Notes under the pieces: model-generated
What the model was told of the DNA's origin: nothing
Database searches by the model: none
The model's input: only the letters and a program-made list of their open reading frames with translations
From: Burkholderia cepacia GG4
Lineage (GTDB): Bacteria; Pseudomonadota; Gammaproteobacteria; Burkholderiales; Burkholderiaceae
Direction: 5' to 3'
Assembly (NCBI RefSeq): GCF_000292915.1
Contig: NC_018514.1
Location: 2,294,001 to 2,358,000, forward strand
DNA: 64,000 nt
Translations under genes and position numbers: made by a program
Part shown: piece after piece, positions 26,672 to 35,165 of the stretch
Layout: each line of letters opens with the position of its first letter
Numbering within the stretch: the first letter of the stretch is position 1

Positions 26672-27489
26672 CTCGGTCCTTTGTGTTGGGTCGGATACCG
26701 CTTCACACAGGCCGCCACCACCGGCGAAAAACGCGCAGGCGGACCCGCCACTCGCATTGCACGGTTGGCAGACGGCGCTTCGGGATTGGACTTCTTCGAG
26801 AGACTGAACTTGATACAGACACAGCAAACTGCTGGCGGAGAATGATGCGGGAACGCCGCCCCCTTGCAGTTGTGACGACTTTTGTATGACCAAAATTTAC
26901 GACATCACAAAAATAGGCGGTGCTGCGGCGCGTTGTCAAAGATCATTCTGATATTAAAAAATCTCTTATGATGCGAACGGGGGTCAGTGTCTGGAATTTG
27001 AAAGAAAAACGATTGTTCGAATTGAGCGCGCCGTACGAATCACTTTTTCCTGGAATGCCGCGCCTTTTTCGCATGTCCCGCAACGCTCGCCGGGCATTGG
27101 ATGCCGCGTACGGAAGCCCTTCCAATCGACATGATTTTTCTTTCATTTTAATTATGCCGCATCGATTGGCGCGAATCATTGAATAACCGCCGGCGCCACC
27201 CACAAAATACCGATTTCATTAATTCATCGAGCGCGCGACGGAATTATTTACCCGATATCGAAATGAATCCGCCCGACATTCGGACGGCATTGATGCGCAA
27301 TACGCGGGCATTCGCAATGAAGAAGCGATCATTCGCGCCGCGCATTCCGGATCGCATCGCTGCAATCGATCGCGGATCGGGCACGTGATGCCGAGGGGAG
27401 AGACGCCGCGTGAGCGAGCGGCAGCGCCACTGCTCACGCGACGACGTGCGGCATCGCCGCACGCGTTGCTTCAGACGGTCGACCGGCGA
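26672..27489. other. Gene-free 818-bp region with an AT-rich core
   Basis: No convincing gene. The core (about 26880-27370) is much richer in A/T than the rest of the window and has short open frames without ribosome sites; the longest plus-strand ATG frame there codes for 72 residues (26968-27186) with no known motif. The left flank should hold the promoter of the S10 gene. The right flank, after the nuclease stop, holds two GC hairpins (arms GCGTGAGC/GCTCACGC at 27408-27439 and GTGCGGC/GCCGCAC at 27446-27462) without U-runs. Confidence 0.5.
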
Positions 27490-29301
27490 TCAGTGCCCGC
27501 CGCCCGGCAGCGCGATATCGATCAGCACCGGATCGTGGTCCGATGAACGATACGCATCCGGCGCGTAGAAGGTCTTCTGCTGCTCGGCCGACTTGTACGC
27601 GAGCGTGTACTGCAGCGCGAGCGGCTCGTCCGCGTTGATGTGCCATTCGTGCACGGCCTTCACGTGCGACGCGAGCGGCAGCGACGCGAGCGCGTGATCG
27701 AGATAGCCGGCTTCGCCGTTGTACACGTAGCTGTACGCGTTGGCGCCGATCCAGCGCGACACGAGGTTGCGGTAGCCGCGCGATTCGAGCAGGCGGATCG
27801 GATCTTCATACGTGTAGCTGTTGAAATCGCCGATCAGCAGCACGCCCTGCCCCGCGACGCCCGTCGGCGTGCCGGCCAGCCAGTCGGCCAGCTTCGCCGC
27901 CGCGCGCGTGCGCGTCGGGTTCCAGCAGCCCTGGCCGTCGCCCTGGTCGAGATCGTCATTCGCCGCATCAGGGCAGTTCTTCGACTTCAGATGGTTGACC
28001 GCGATCGTCAGCGCCTGGTTGCCGCCGATCCGACGGAACGATTGCGCGAGCGGCTGGCGGTTCTTGTCGTCGATCGCGAGCGTCGACGCGCGGCCGACGG
28101 GTTCGACCGCGCGGCTGTCGTAGATCATCGCGACCGTGATCGCGTCGCCGCCCAGGCGCGACGTGCCCGGATCGACGACGCGCCAGTTGCTGCCGAGCTT
28201 CGCCGCGAGCTGGCGCACCGCGCTCAGTTCGCCGTAGCCGTTGTTCTGGATTTCCATCAGGCCGATCACGTCGGCGTTCAGCGCCTTCAGCGCGCTGACG
28301 ATCTTCGCTTCCTGACGCTGGAATTCCGGGTAGGTCTTCGCGCCGCGGTTGTTCGGGTCGTCGAAGCCGCCGCCGAGACCGTTGCCGTTGAAGTAGTTGA
28401 GGACGTTGAACGACGCGACGCGCAGGTTCGATTTCGGATCGCGTGCCGGTGCGTTGGTGCGCGGGTTCGAACGCGTATCGAACGCCGGCGCGGCCGCGCC
28501 GGGCAGCGGCTGCACGCGCCATGCGCCGTAACGCACCTCGAGCACGCCTTCGACGTCGCGCACGGTGTAGCCCGCGCGCAGCGTGTTCGCGGCGGAGAGT
28601 TGCGGCGCCGGATACGGCACCGTCGCCGGGTTCTGCTTGTTCGAGCCGTCGTCGAGGACCAGCCGGTTACGTGCGTTCGCATCGATCTGCGTCTGCGCCT
28701 GCGACGGCGGCACCACGCTCGTCGGCGTGCGCAGGCGGCCGTTGCTGAGCATCACGCTGCCGTAGCGGCCGAGCTCGTAGTTGTCGGTGACGTTCAGCGT
28801 CTGCGGCAGGCGCACCAGCATCCCTTCATACGCGGCGAACGTGCCCGGGTTGTCGACCGGCAGCGTGAGCGTCGCCGGCGTGACCGTCTGGCCGTTCGCG
28901 CACACCGCGATCGCGCCCGACAGCGTGAGCTGGGTCTGGCCGTATTTCTCCTCGACCTTGCCCGTCACGTGCACGAGATCGCCGGCCTTCGCACGCGCTT
29001 TCGGTGCATAGACGAACAGCCCTTCCGACACACCCGGCTGGTTGCGGCGCTGCGCGTCGGCCTGCTGGACGAAGAAGCCGCCGAAGCCGTCCGTGCCGCC
29101 GAAATCAGCGGTGACGACCGCTTCGATCGACACGTTCTGGCCGGCCAGCGGCGACGGCGCGCCCGGCCCCTGGATGTCGGCGATCGGCGTCGTGCTGCCG
29201 CCGCAGTTCGGGCTGACGGGGGCGGCGGTGGCGGCGAAGACCGGTGCAGCAAGCGTGGGCAGCAGCAATAGCGGGGCAAACAGGCGGATTGTCGAGCGCA
29301 T
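27490..29301 (-). CDS. Secreted ExeM/NucH-type endonuclease/exonuclease/phosphatase protein
   Basis: 603 residues from ATG 29301. A signal peptide (RLFAPLLLLPTLAAPVFAATA), then an OB-fold-like domain (about 40-170; IADIQGPGAPSPLAGQNVSIEAVV), then an EEP nuclease domain (about 300-600): LRVASFNVLNYFN, ADVIGLMEIQNNGYG (metal Glu), VNHLKSKNC, LLIGDFNSYTYEDP and the catalytic SSDHDPVLIDI. This is the architecture of extracellular DNases that recycle environmental or biofilm DNA. It is monocistronic. Confidence 0.9.
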   Translation of the reverse strand: MRSTIRLFAPLLLLPTLAAPVFAATAAPVSPNCGGSTTPIADIQGPGAPSPLAGQNVSIEAVVTADFGGTDGFGGFFVQQADAQRRNQPGVSEGLFVYAPKARAKAGDLVHVTGKVEEKYGQTQLTLSGAIAVCANGQTVTPATLTLPVDNPGTFAAYEGMLVRLPQTLNVTDNYELGRYGSVMLSNGRLRTPTSVVPPSQAQTQIDANARNRLVLDDGSNKQNPATVPYPAPQLSAANTLRAGYTVRDVEGVLEVRYGAWRVQPLPGAAAPAFDTRSNPRTNAPARDPKSNLRVASFNVLNYFNGNGLGGGFDDPNNRGAKTYPEFQRQEAKIVSALKALNADVIGLMEIQNNGYGELSAVRQLAAKLGSNWRVVDPGTSRLGGDAITVAMIYDSRAVEPVGRASTLAIDDKNRQPLAQSFRRIGGNQALTIAVNHLKSKNCPDAANDDLDQGDGQGCWNPTRTRAAAKLADWLAGTPTGVAGQGVLLIGDFNSYTYEDPIRLLESRGYRNLVSRWIGANAYSYVYNGEAGYLDHALASLPLASHVKAVHEWHINADEPLALQYTLAYKSAEQQKTFYAPDAYRSSDHDPVLIDIALPGGGH

Positions 29302-29491
29302 GACGGGGAATCCCGGTTGTGAGGGTGGCGAAAGCTTAGCGGCGCTTGGTGACAGTTTTTGGTAATGCGCGGACAGCATGTTGTAATTTTCGTTATCACG
29401 CTGCGGCGTCCGAAACCGGGAAATCGTCTGACGAACACCCACGCTGTTCGCGACGATTTCCCGCTACGGCCGTGGCCGGCAACCGGTGACG

Positions 29492-30433
29492 CTAAACCGT
29501 CCCCGGCAACGCGCTCGACACGAGCACCGCCGCCACCATCAGCACGCCGGCCAGCACGACCGCCTCGATTCGCAGCACCGCGCCGAACCCGCGCAACGCG
29601 CTCACCGGCATCGCGGCGCCCGGATCCTTCAGCGCGGCCAGCAGCGTCGGCATCCCGAAGAAGCGGTTGTGTCCGCCGAGTGCCGCCGCGATCAGCACGA
29701 GCGCGAGCTTGAGCAGCAGAAGCTGCCCGTAGGTCGACGCGAGCAGGTTGGCCGGTGTCGCGACGCCGCGCCACCCGTTGTAGGTGCCGGTTGCGAACAG
29801 CACGACCAGCGCAACCGTCGACGCATCGGAAAGCGACTGCACGAACGACGCGCCGGTCGTGCGTTCGCTCGCGGGCAGGCCGGCGAGGCGCGGCATCACG
29901 CCGAACGCCGTCACGAATACGAGGCCGACCCACGCGCTGATCGCGAGCAGATGCAGCCAGTCGACCCACACCGGCATGCTGAACAGCCCCGCATCGACCG
30001 GATGTCCGCCGTTGCTGCGTGCCAGCGCGACGCACGCGAGCGCGCCCCACATCGCGAACGGAACACGCGCATCGCTCGCGCGCCGCAGGAACGACAGCAG
30101 CACGATGACGACCGTGAACACCGCGCCGGCCAGCCACGCATGACCGAACCCGGTGCCCGCGAGCATCGCGCGGACGGCCGGCCCCGCTTCGAGCAGCGAT
30201 ACTTCACTCATCAGCGCGCAGTGCGCCCAGAACGCCGTGATGCTCGCGAGCAGCGACACGACGGACGCAGCGCGCAGCGTCGCGACGAGCCGCCGTGCGG
30301 TGTCGCGCTGCCACGCCGACGCGCCGCGCGCGAGCCAGTGGCTGCCGAGCAGCGTGCCGACGATCACCGCGAACCCGGCGTTCTGGATCGCCACCGCCAC
30401 CAGCCGCAGCAGGCCGACGATGCCTTCGTTCAC
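29492..30433 (-). CDS. copD: Copper resistance protein D (inner-membrane)
   Basis: 313 residues with about 8 membrane segments. The GTG start at 30433 overlaps the copC stop by 4 bases (GTGA), so translation is coupled. Conserved His residues in membrane regions are seen: ITAFWAHCALMSE, GTGFGHAWLAG, and WVDWLHLLAISAWVGLVFV. CopD with periplasmic CopC is thought to move copper across the inner membrane. It is the last gene of the copper operon running from 34898 to 29492. Confidence 0.9.
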   Translation of the reverse strand: MNEGIVGLLRLVAVAIQNAGFAVIVGTLLGSHWLARGASAWQRDTARRLVATLRAASVVSLLASITAFWAHCALMSEVSLLEAGPAVRAMLAGTGFGHAWLAGAVFTVVIVLLSFLRRASDARVPFAMWGALACVALARSNGGHPVDAGLFSMPVWVDWLHLLAISAWVGLVFVTAFGVMPRLAGLPASERTTGASFVQSLSDASTVALVVLFATGTYNGWRGVATPANLLASTYGQLLLLKLALVLIAAALGGHNRFFGMPTLLAALKDPGAAMPVSALRGFGAVLRIEAVVLAGVLMVAAVLVSSALPGTV

Positions 30434-30831
30434 TCTTTCACCTTGAACGTGTAGGTGCCCTTGGTGCGATGCGCGTCGGCCGTCATCGCCGCCCACTGCA
30501 CGGTGTACGCGCCCGGCACGAGCTTTGGCAGCGCGACGGTCATCACGCGCGGCGCGGACGGATCGACTTTCGCCTTGTCGTGCGCGACGGGCTTGCCGCT
30601 CGCGTCCGATACCTTCACCGAACTGAACGTCGGTTCGAGATCTTCGTTGAAGGCGAGCCGCAACGTGTCGGGCGCGGTGTCGACCGTGCTGCCGGTCGCG
30701 GGCGTCGCGCTTTCCAGCTTGCCGTGCGCCGATGCCGCCACCGGCGCGGCGGCGATCAGCGCGCCGGCCGCGACGCAGCCGGCGAGCCGCGTGATCTTCG
30801 CGATCGTCGTGTGCATGTTCATGTCCCGCAT
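30430..30831 (-). CDS. copC: Periplasmic copper-binding protein CopC
   Basis: 133 residues. The ATG at 30831 overlaps the preceding stop by one base (TGATG); a second ATG nine bases on is possible. A signal peptide ends ASA, leaving His36 as the mature N-terminus (HGKLESATPATGSTV), as required for Cu(II) binding in CopC. The C-terminal MTADAHRTKGTYTFKVKE supplies Asp and His ligands. The beta-barrel fold is that of the CopC/YobA family. It hands copper to CopD, with which it is coupled. Confidence 0.92.
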   Translation of the reverse strand: MRDMNMHTTIAKITRLAGCVAAGALIAAAPVAASAHGKLESATPATGSTVDTAPDTLRLAFNEDLEPTFSSVKVSDASGKPVAHDKAKVDPSAPRVMTVALPKLVPGAYTVQWAAMTADAHRTKGTYTFKVKE

Positions 30832-31178
30832 CACGGCTTGCGCAGCGCGACGACGGTCAACGCGCCGCCGACGTCCTCGGCGACGAAATCGATCTTGTCG
30901 CCCGCCTTGACCTGCGACAGCATCGCCGGATCCTTCACCTTGAACACCATCGTCATCGCATCCATCCCGAGGTTGTCCAGCGGGCCATGCTTGATCGTCA
31001 GCTTGCCCGCGGCCGTGTCGACCTTGCGGATCTCGCCGTGCGACATCCCGCGCGTCGCGTCGGCGCCCTGCTTCGCGTTGCCGCCCATGTCCATGCCGGC
31101 CATGTCGCCGGCCGCGTACGACGCGCCGGAAAACACCAGCGCGCAACCCGTTGCAATCGAAACCAGTCCCTTCTTCAT
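30831..31178 (-). CDS. CusF-like periplasmic copper chaperone (Trp replaced by Met)
   Basis: 115 residues with signal peptide (ending SYAAGDMAG). A Met/His-rich linker MDMGG precedes the CusF domain: LTIKHGPLDNLGMDAMTMVFKV. In E. coli CusF the ligands are His36, Met47 and Met49, with Trp44 capping Cu(I). Here His and both Met are kept but the Trp position is Met. It sits between the multicopper oxidase and copC and probably delivers Cu(I)/Ag(I) within the periplasm. It starts 72 bases after the oxidase stop. Confidence 0.88.
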   Translation of the reverse strand: MKKGLVSIATGCALVFSGASYAAGDMAGMDMGGNAKQGADATRGMSHGEIRKVDTAAGKLTIKHGPLDNLGMDAMTMVFKVKDPAMLSQVKAGDKIDFVAEDVGGALTVVALRKP

Positions 31179-31250
31179 CGTGCCTGCTCCATCCAGAGTG
31201 AGTGAAATGAAACCGGCGGCCGCATCGGCACGGCCGCCGCGTGCTGCTGC

Positions 31251-32546
31251 TCAGCCGTCCGGCAATTCGCCGGTGTATTCGTACGCGACGGTGCCCTTCG
31301 GATGCCTGAACCAGCCCGGATCGCGATAGTCGTTGCGACCGAGCCCCTGCCGGACCTTCAGCACCGTGAACATGCCGCCCATTTCCAGCGGCCCGAACGG
31401 GCCGGTGCCCGTCATCATCGGCAGCGTGTTGTCGGGCAGCGGCATCTCCATGCCGCCCATCGCACCGCCGGTGCTGCCCATCGCCATGTAGTCGGGCACG
31501 AGCTTGCCGATGCGCTTCGCGAGATCCTTCTGCGGCACACCGATCAGGTTCGGCACCTGGTGGCCCATCGCATTCATCGTGTGATGCGACTTGTGGCAAT
31601 GGAACGCCCAGTCGCCGGGGCGATCGGCAGTGAACTCGATCGCGCGCATCTGGCCGACCGCCACGTCGGCCGTCACCTCGGGCCAGCGCGCCGCCGGCGG
31701 AATCCAGCCGCCGTCGGTGCCAGCGACCTCGAAGCTGTAGCCGTGCAGGTGGATCGGATGGTTCGTCATCGTCAGGTTGCCGAAACGAATCCGCACGCGA
31801 TCGCCCGCGCGCACCGGCAGCGGATCGATGCCCGGGAACACGCGCGAGTTGAACGTCCACATGTTGAAGTCCGTCATCTCGTTCACGCGCGGCGTGTAGC
31901 TGCCCGGATCGATGTCGTAGGCGGCGAGCAGGAACACGAAGTCGCGATCGACCGGCATCGTCGCGCGATCCTTCGGGTGCACGATGAACATGCCCATCAT
32001 CCCCATCGCCATCTGCACCATCTCGTCGCCGTGCGGGTGATACATGAACGTGCCGTGCGCCTCCAGCTGGAACTCGTAGACGAAGGTCTTGCCGGGCGGG
32101 ATATGCGGCTGGGTGAGGCCGCCGACGCCGTCCATCCCGTTGGGCAGCCGCAGCCCGTGCCAGTGGATCGTCGTGTGCTCGGGCAGCCGGTTGGTCACGA
32201 AGATGCGGACCTTGTCGCCTTCGACGGCCTCGATCGTCGGGCCCGGCGACTGGCCGTTGTAGCCCCACAGGTTCGCGTTCATGCCTGGCGCCATCTCGCG
32301 CACGACGGGCTCGGCCGTCAGGTGGAACTCCTTCCAGCCGTTCTTCATCCGCCACGGCAGCGTCCAGCCGTTCAGCGTCGCGACGGGCGTGTACGGGCGG
32401 CCGTTGGGCGGCACGATCGGCGGCTGCGTGCCGGCTTTCGCCATCGTGGGCGCTTCGGGCAGCGACGCGGCACCGGCCTTGCTGACCATCGCCGCACCGA
32501 GCAGCGCGGCGCCCGAGCCGCTGAGAAATTGTCGACGGGACACCAT
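31251..32546 (-). CDS. copA: Multicopper oxidase, CopA type
   Basis: 431 residues. The N-terminus MVSRRQFLSGSGAALLG has a twin-arginine signal. Copper ligands are seen in order: HWHG (128-131), YHPHGDE (about 169-175), HPIHLHG, and HCHKSHHTMNAM holding the type 1 and type 3 ligands. The C-terminal part has a Met-rich stretch, MAMGSTGGAMGGMEMP, which may bind Cu(I). It oxidises Cu(I) to the less toxic Cu(II) in the periplasm. It is shorter than classical CopA (about 600 residues). The stop of the efflux gene lies 1 base upstream of this start. Confidence 0.9.
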   Translation of the reverse strand: MVSRRQFLSGSGAALLGAAMVSKAGAASLPEAPTMAKAGTQPPIVPPNGRPYTPVATLNGWTLPWRMKNGWKEFHLTAEPVVREMAPGMNANLWGYNGQSPGPTIEAVEGDKVRIFVTNRLPEHTTIHWHGLRLPNGMDGVGGLTQPHIPPGKTFVYEFQLEAHGTFMYHPHGDEMVQMAMGMMGMFIVHPKDRATMPVDRDFVFLLAAYDIDPGSYTPRVNEMTDFNMWTFNSRVFPGIDPLPVRAGDRVRIRFGNLTMTNHPIHLHGYSFEVAGTDGGWIPPAARWPEVTADVAVGQMRAIEFTADRPGDWAFHCHKSHHTMNAMGHQVPNLIGVPQKDLAKRIGKLVPDYMAMGSTGGAMGGMEMPLPDNTLPMMTGTGPFGPLEMGGMFTVLKVRQGLGRNDYRDPGWFRHPKGTVAYEYTGELPDG

Positions 32547-32547
32547 G

Positions 32548-34134
32548 TCAATGACCTTCAGGATGCGTTGCGGGCGCCGCTTGCGCCACGGGAGAGGAAG
32601 CCGGCTGCGGCGCAGCGGCGGGCGTGGAGGCGGCGGGAGCGGCCGCACGCGGCGTCGGCTGCGTTGGCTGCGTTGGCTGCGTTGGCTGCGTTGGCTGCGT
32701 CGGCTGCGTCGGCTGCGTCGGCTGCGTCGGCTGCGTCGGCTGCGTCGGCTGCGCTGGCTGCGCTGCCTGCGAGCTCGGCAGCCGGCCGCCGACCGCCATC
32801 TGCAAGTCGGTTTCCGCGAGCCAGTAATCCTTCAGCGCATCGATGTAGCCGTTGACCGCGCCGACCTGTTCGCGCGCATCGGCCAGCAGCTCGAACACGC
32901 TCGCGAGCATCCCGTTGTAGCGCAACAGCAGCTCGTCCGAGATCGTCTTGCGCAGCGGCACGACTTCGTCGCGATAGTGCTTCGCGACGTCGTAGCTCGT
33001 CGTGTATGCCGCGTACGATTCGCGCACTTCCGAGCGCGCGTCGATGGCCGTCTGCGCGAGCCGGTTCGCCGACTGCATGTAGACGGCCTCGGCCCGCGCG
33101 ACCTTCGCGCCGCCCCAGTCGAACAGCGGAATCTCGACGCTGATCTCGTAGCCGTGCTCGTGACCCTTGTCGGTCTCATAGTTGTTCACGTAGCCGAGAT
33201 CGACCGCGTTGACGAAGCGCGTGGCCTTGCTGAGCCCGAGCGACGCTGCGACGCCCTGCGTCTGCAGCTTCGCGGCCTGGATGTCGAGGCGGTGGCTCAT
33301 CGCATAGCGTTCGAGATCGGGCAGATCGGGGCGTGCCTTCGGCAGGTCGGGCAAGCGCTCGGGCAGCGCGTACTGCGCGCGTGCGCCCCACAGTCCCATC
33401 GCCCGCGTGAGCTTTTCGCGCGCCGCCACGGCCTGCTGCTGCGCCTTCGCCTGCTGCGCGACCGCGTCCGCATGAAACGCCTGTTCGCGGGCGTAATCGA
33501 GCCGGCTGAAGTTGCCGGCCTGCCGCATGCGCTGCGCGAGTTCGGCCGCCGCGCTCGCGGCGTCACGCACCTGTTGCGCATAATTCGCGGCCTGCTCGGC
33601 GGCGACGGCTTCGACATACGCACGGCGCGCGTCGGCCGCGACCTTCAGCATCGCGTCGGCCGTTTCGAGCCTGGTCTGCTCGAAGCGACGCCGTTCGATG
33701 TTCGTCGCGAGCGGCAGCGTCAGCAGCGCGAACACGTTGGCCGAAAACGTGCGGCCGAGGCTCAGCTCGCCGTCGCCGGCCCGCGTGCGGCTGAACGAGA
33801 AGCGCGGATTCGGCAGCCGGCCGGCCTGCACGAGGTCCGCTTCCGACAGGCCGAGTTCTGCGTACGACGCCTGCAGCCCGCGGTTGTTCAGCAGCGCGAG
33901 CTGCACCGCGTCGTCCATCGACAGCGGCTTCGCGAGCAATTCCTTCGTCCGCTTGTCGACGGCTTCGCGATCGGCACCGGTCCTGACGATGACGGCGTCT
34001 TTCCCGATCCGTTCCGATGCGACGGACGACACGGCATCGAAACCGCCGTCCTTCGAGAACGTCGTGCAGCCGGCGAGGAATGCCAGCACGAGTACGGTCG
34101 CGCCGAAGCGCGGTGATATCGCCAGGCTCGTCAT
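32548..34134 (-). CDS. Outer-membrane efflux lipoprotein with a Gln-Pro-Thr repeat tail
   Basis: 528 residues. Lipobox LAFLAGC (Cys about 23), then the TolC/OEP repeats: LALLNNRGLQASYAELGLSEADLVQAG and long coiled-coil segments, ending at about residue 455. The C-terminus is unusual: ten QPT units and flanking QPA units encoded by a 9-bp tandem repeat, then a Pro/Ala-rich tail. It occupies the position where copB stands in classical cop operons. Its start overlaps the 97-residue gene by 4 bases (ATGA). No RND pump is adjacent; it may serve one elsewhere or the Cus-type pump at 39 kb. Confidence 0.87.
   Translation of the reverse strand: MTSLAISPRFGATVLVLAFLAGCTTFSKDGGFDAVSSVASERIGKDAVIVRTGADREAVDKRTKELLAKPLSMDDAVQLALLNNRGLQASYAELGLSEADLVQAGRLPNPRFSFSRTRAGDGELSLGRTFSANVFALLTLPLATNIERRRFEQTRLETADAMLKVAADARRAYVEAVAAEQAANYAQQVRDAASAAAELAQRMRQAGNFSRLDYAREQAFHADAVAQQAKAQQQAVAAREKLTRAMGLWGARAQYALPERLPDLPKARPDLPDLERYAMSHRLDIQAAKLQTQGVAASLGLSKATRFVNAVDLGYVNNYETDKGHEHGYEISVEIPLFDWGGAKVARAEAVYMQSANRLAQTAIDARSEVRESYAAYTTSYDVAKHYRDEVVPLRKTISDELLLRYNGMLASVFELLADAREQVGAVNGYIDALKDYWLAETDLQMAVGGRLPSSQAAQPAQPTQPTQPTQPTQPTQPTQPTQPTQPTQPTQPTPRAAAPAASTPAAAPQPASSPVAQAAPATHPEGH
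32657..32764. repeat. Tandem array of twelve 9-bp units inside the efflux gene
   Basis: Twelve units of GGCTGCGTY (plus-strand sense) without interruption: four ending TT, six ending TC and two ending CT. On the coding minus strand they read Gln-Pro-Thr ten times and Gln-Pro-Ala twice. Because the unit is 9 bp, gain or loss of units changes tail length without a frameshift. Confidence 0.95.
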
Positions 34135-34424
34135 TGCGCAGCCCCTCCGTGCATCGAATGGGCTGCGCCGCCCGCCGGGTTCACCGGCTTCGGGTGCCCG
34201 GTCGTGCGCCCCTTCGCGGGTCGCTCCAGCACGTCCCGGTTCAGTTGTTTCCAGCCCGGTCCTGCGTCGTCGCGATACGGCGCGTAGCCGTCGAACGCGG
34301 ACGTCACGGTGACGTCCGGCACCGGCGCGGCGGCATCGGCCGGATCGGGAAAGGCGGTTTGCGCGGGCGCGAGCGACGGCATGAGGGCCGCCGCGCCAAG
34401 CAGCGCCGCAGTAATCAATCGCAT
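34131..34424 (-). CDS. Small exported protein of copper clusters
   Basis: 97 residues with a signal peptide (MRLITAALLGAAALMPSLAPAQ). The mature part is Pro/Asp/Gly-rich with VTSAFDGYAPYRDDAGPGWKQLNRDVLERPAKGRT and a C-terminal HSMHGG. Its stop overlaps the efflux gene start (ATGA), so it belongs to the operon. I know no function. Related small proteins appear next to metal efflux genes in betaproteobacteria, and the terminal His/Met could touch copper (inference). Confidence 0.75.
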   Translation of the reverse strand: MRLITAALLGAAALMPSLAPAQTAFPDPADAAAPVPDVTVTSAFDGYAPYRDDAGPGWKQLNRDVLERPAKGRTTGHPKPVNPAGGAAHSMHGGAAQ

Positions 34425-34511
34425 GGATGTTTCTCGTCGTGAGTCGTGCGGCGGACATCGAGCGTCGCCAGCACGGTTTGCGGAGCGCGGCCGGTCGGCC
34501 GCGGGCAGGGA

Positions 34512-34898
34512 CTAGACGGGAATCCGGCGCGGCGGCCGGTCGATGCCGCCGGTCAGGAACGACACGACGACGGACGACGGCGCGAAAGAGACGATCGCGA
34601 TGCCGATGTCCGAAGCAACGGACACCGCGGGCACCTCCGCCATGCCCGTGCCGAAACAGCAGGAGCCGCAAACGGAACAAGACGTCGCATGCCGTGCGTG
34701 GTTGTCGTGCTCATGCTGTTCGCCGTGCGCGCGCTGCTTCGCATGCGACGCAGCCGAGTCATCGGCGCTCGCCCCATCCGCCGCATGCGGCACGGCAGCA
34801 ACCGCGCCCGCGCACTGCATCGACACGGTCGCGAACGACTGGATCGGCAGGCACAGCGCCAGCAGCACGACGAGGATGAATTTGCGCCAGTACGACAT
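34512..34898 (-). CDS. Exported His/Cys-rich small protein (DUF2946-like), first gene of the cop operon
   Basis: 128 residues. Signal peptide FILVVLLALCLPIQSFATV, then a His-rich segment (HAKQRAHGEQHEHDNHARH) and CSVCGSCCFGTGM, followed by a hydrophobic C-terminal region. The length and layout resemble DUF2946/copper-cluster small proteins. The His and Cys groups suggest metal binding in the periplasm. It is divergent from copR, with two CusR-like boxes in the 267-base gap, so it is the likely first gene of the copper operon. Confidence 0.75.
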   Translation of the reverse strand: MSYWRKFILVVLLALCLPIQSFATVSMQCAGAVAAVPHAADGASADDSAASHAKQRAHGEQHEHDNHARHATSCSVCGSCCFGTGMAEVPAVSVASDIGIAIVSFAPSSVVVSFLTGGIDRPPRRIPV

Positions 34899-35016
34899 GG
34901 ATGCGGAATCAGGCAGGCAACGAGCGGATGAACGGGAGCATCACCGCGACGGCGCGCTCCGGATACAAGACGGCTGCAGCTTATCGCCGCCGCCGTGACG
35001 ACGAGATGGCCGAAAC

Positions 35017-35080
35017 ATGACCGGATTTTCATCAAACGCGGGCGCTGCATCGCAAGCCGGCTTCATGACAATTCCGTCAT
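35017..35080. promoter_or_regulatory. Two CusR/CopR-like boxes between the cop operon and copRS
   Basis: ATGACAATTCCGTCAT at 35065-35080 is an inverted repeat (ATGAC-N6-GTCAT), close to the ATGACAA-N2-TTGTCAT box of E. coli CusR. A weaker 16-mer ATGACCGGATTTTCAT lies at 35017-35032, 48 bp away. The position between divergent copper-responsive units fits autoregulation by CopR. Confidence 0.7.
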
Positions 35081-35165
35081 CCGCCGGTCATCTTGCGCGC
35101 ACGCGCGACGCCGTAAGCTCACGCGTTACACTGACCGGCTGGAATCACGAACGGCCTGCTCCACC

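Noticed and set aside
26968..27186. 72-residue plus-strand frame in the AT-rich island
   Set aside because: No ribosome site, no motif, and overlapping frames on the other strand are equally long.
27408..27462. Two GC hairpins after the nuclease gene as intrinsic terminators
   Set aside because: Stable stems but no U-run on either strand; recorded only as structure of the gap.
32657..32764. Possible CRISPR array
   Set aside because: The 9-bp units are contiguous without spacers and lie in frame in a coding sequence.
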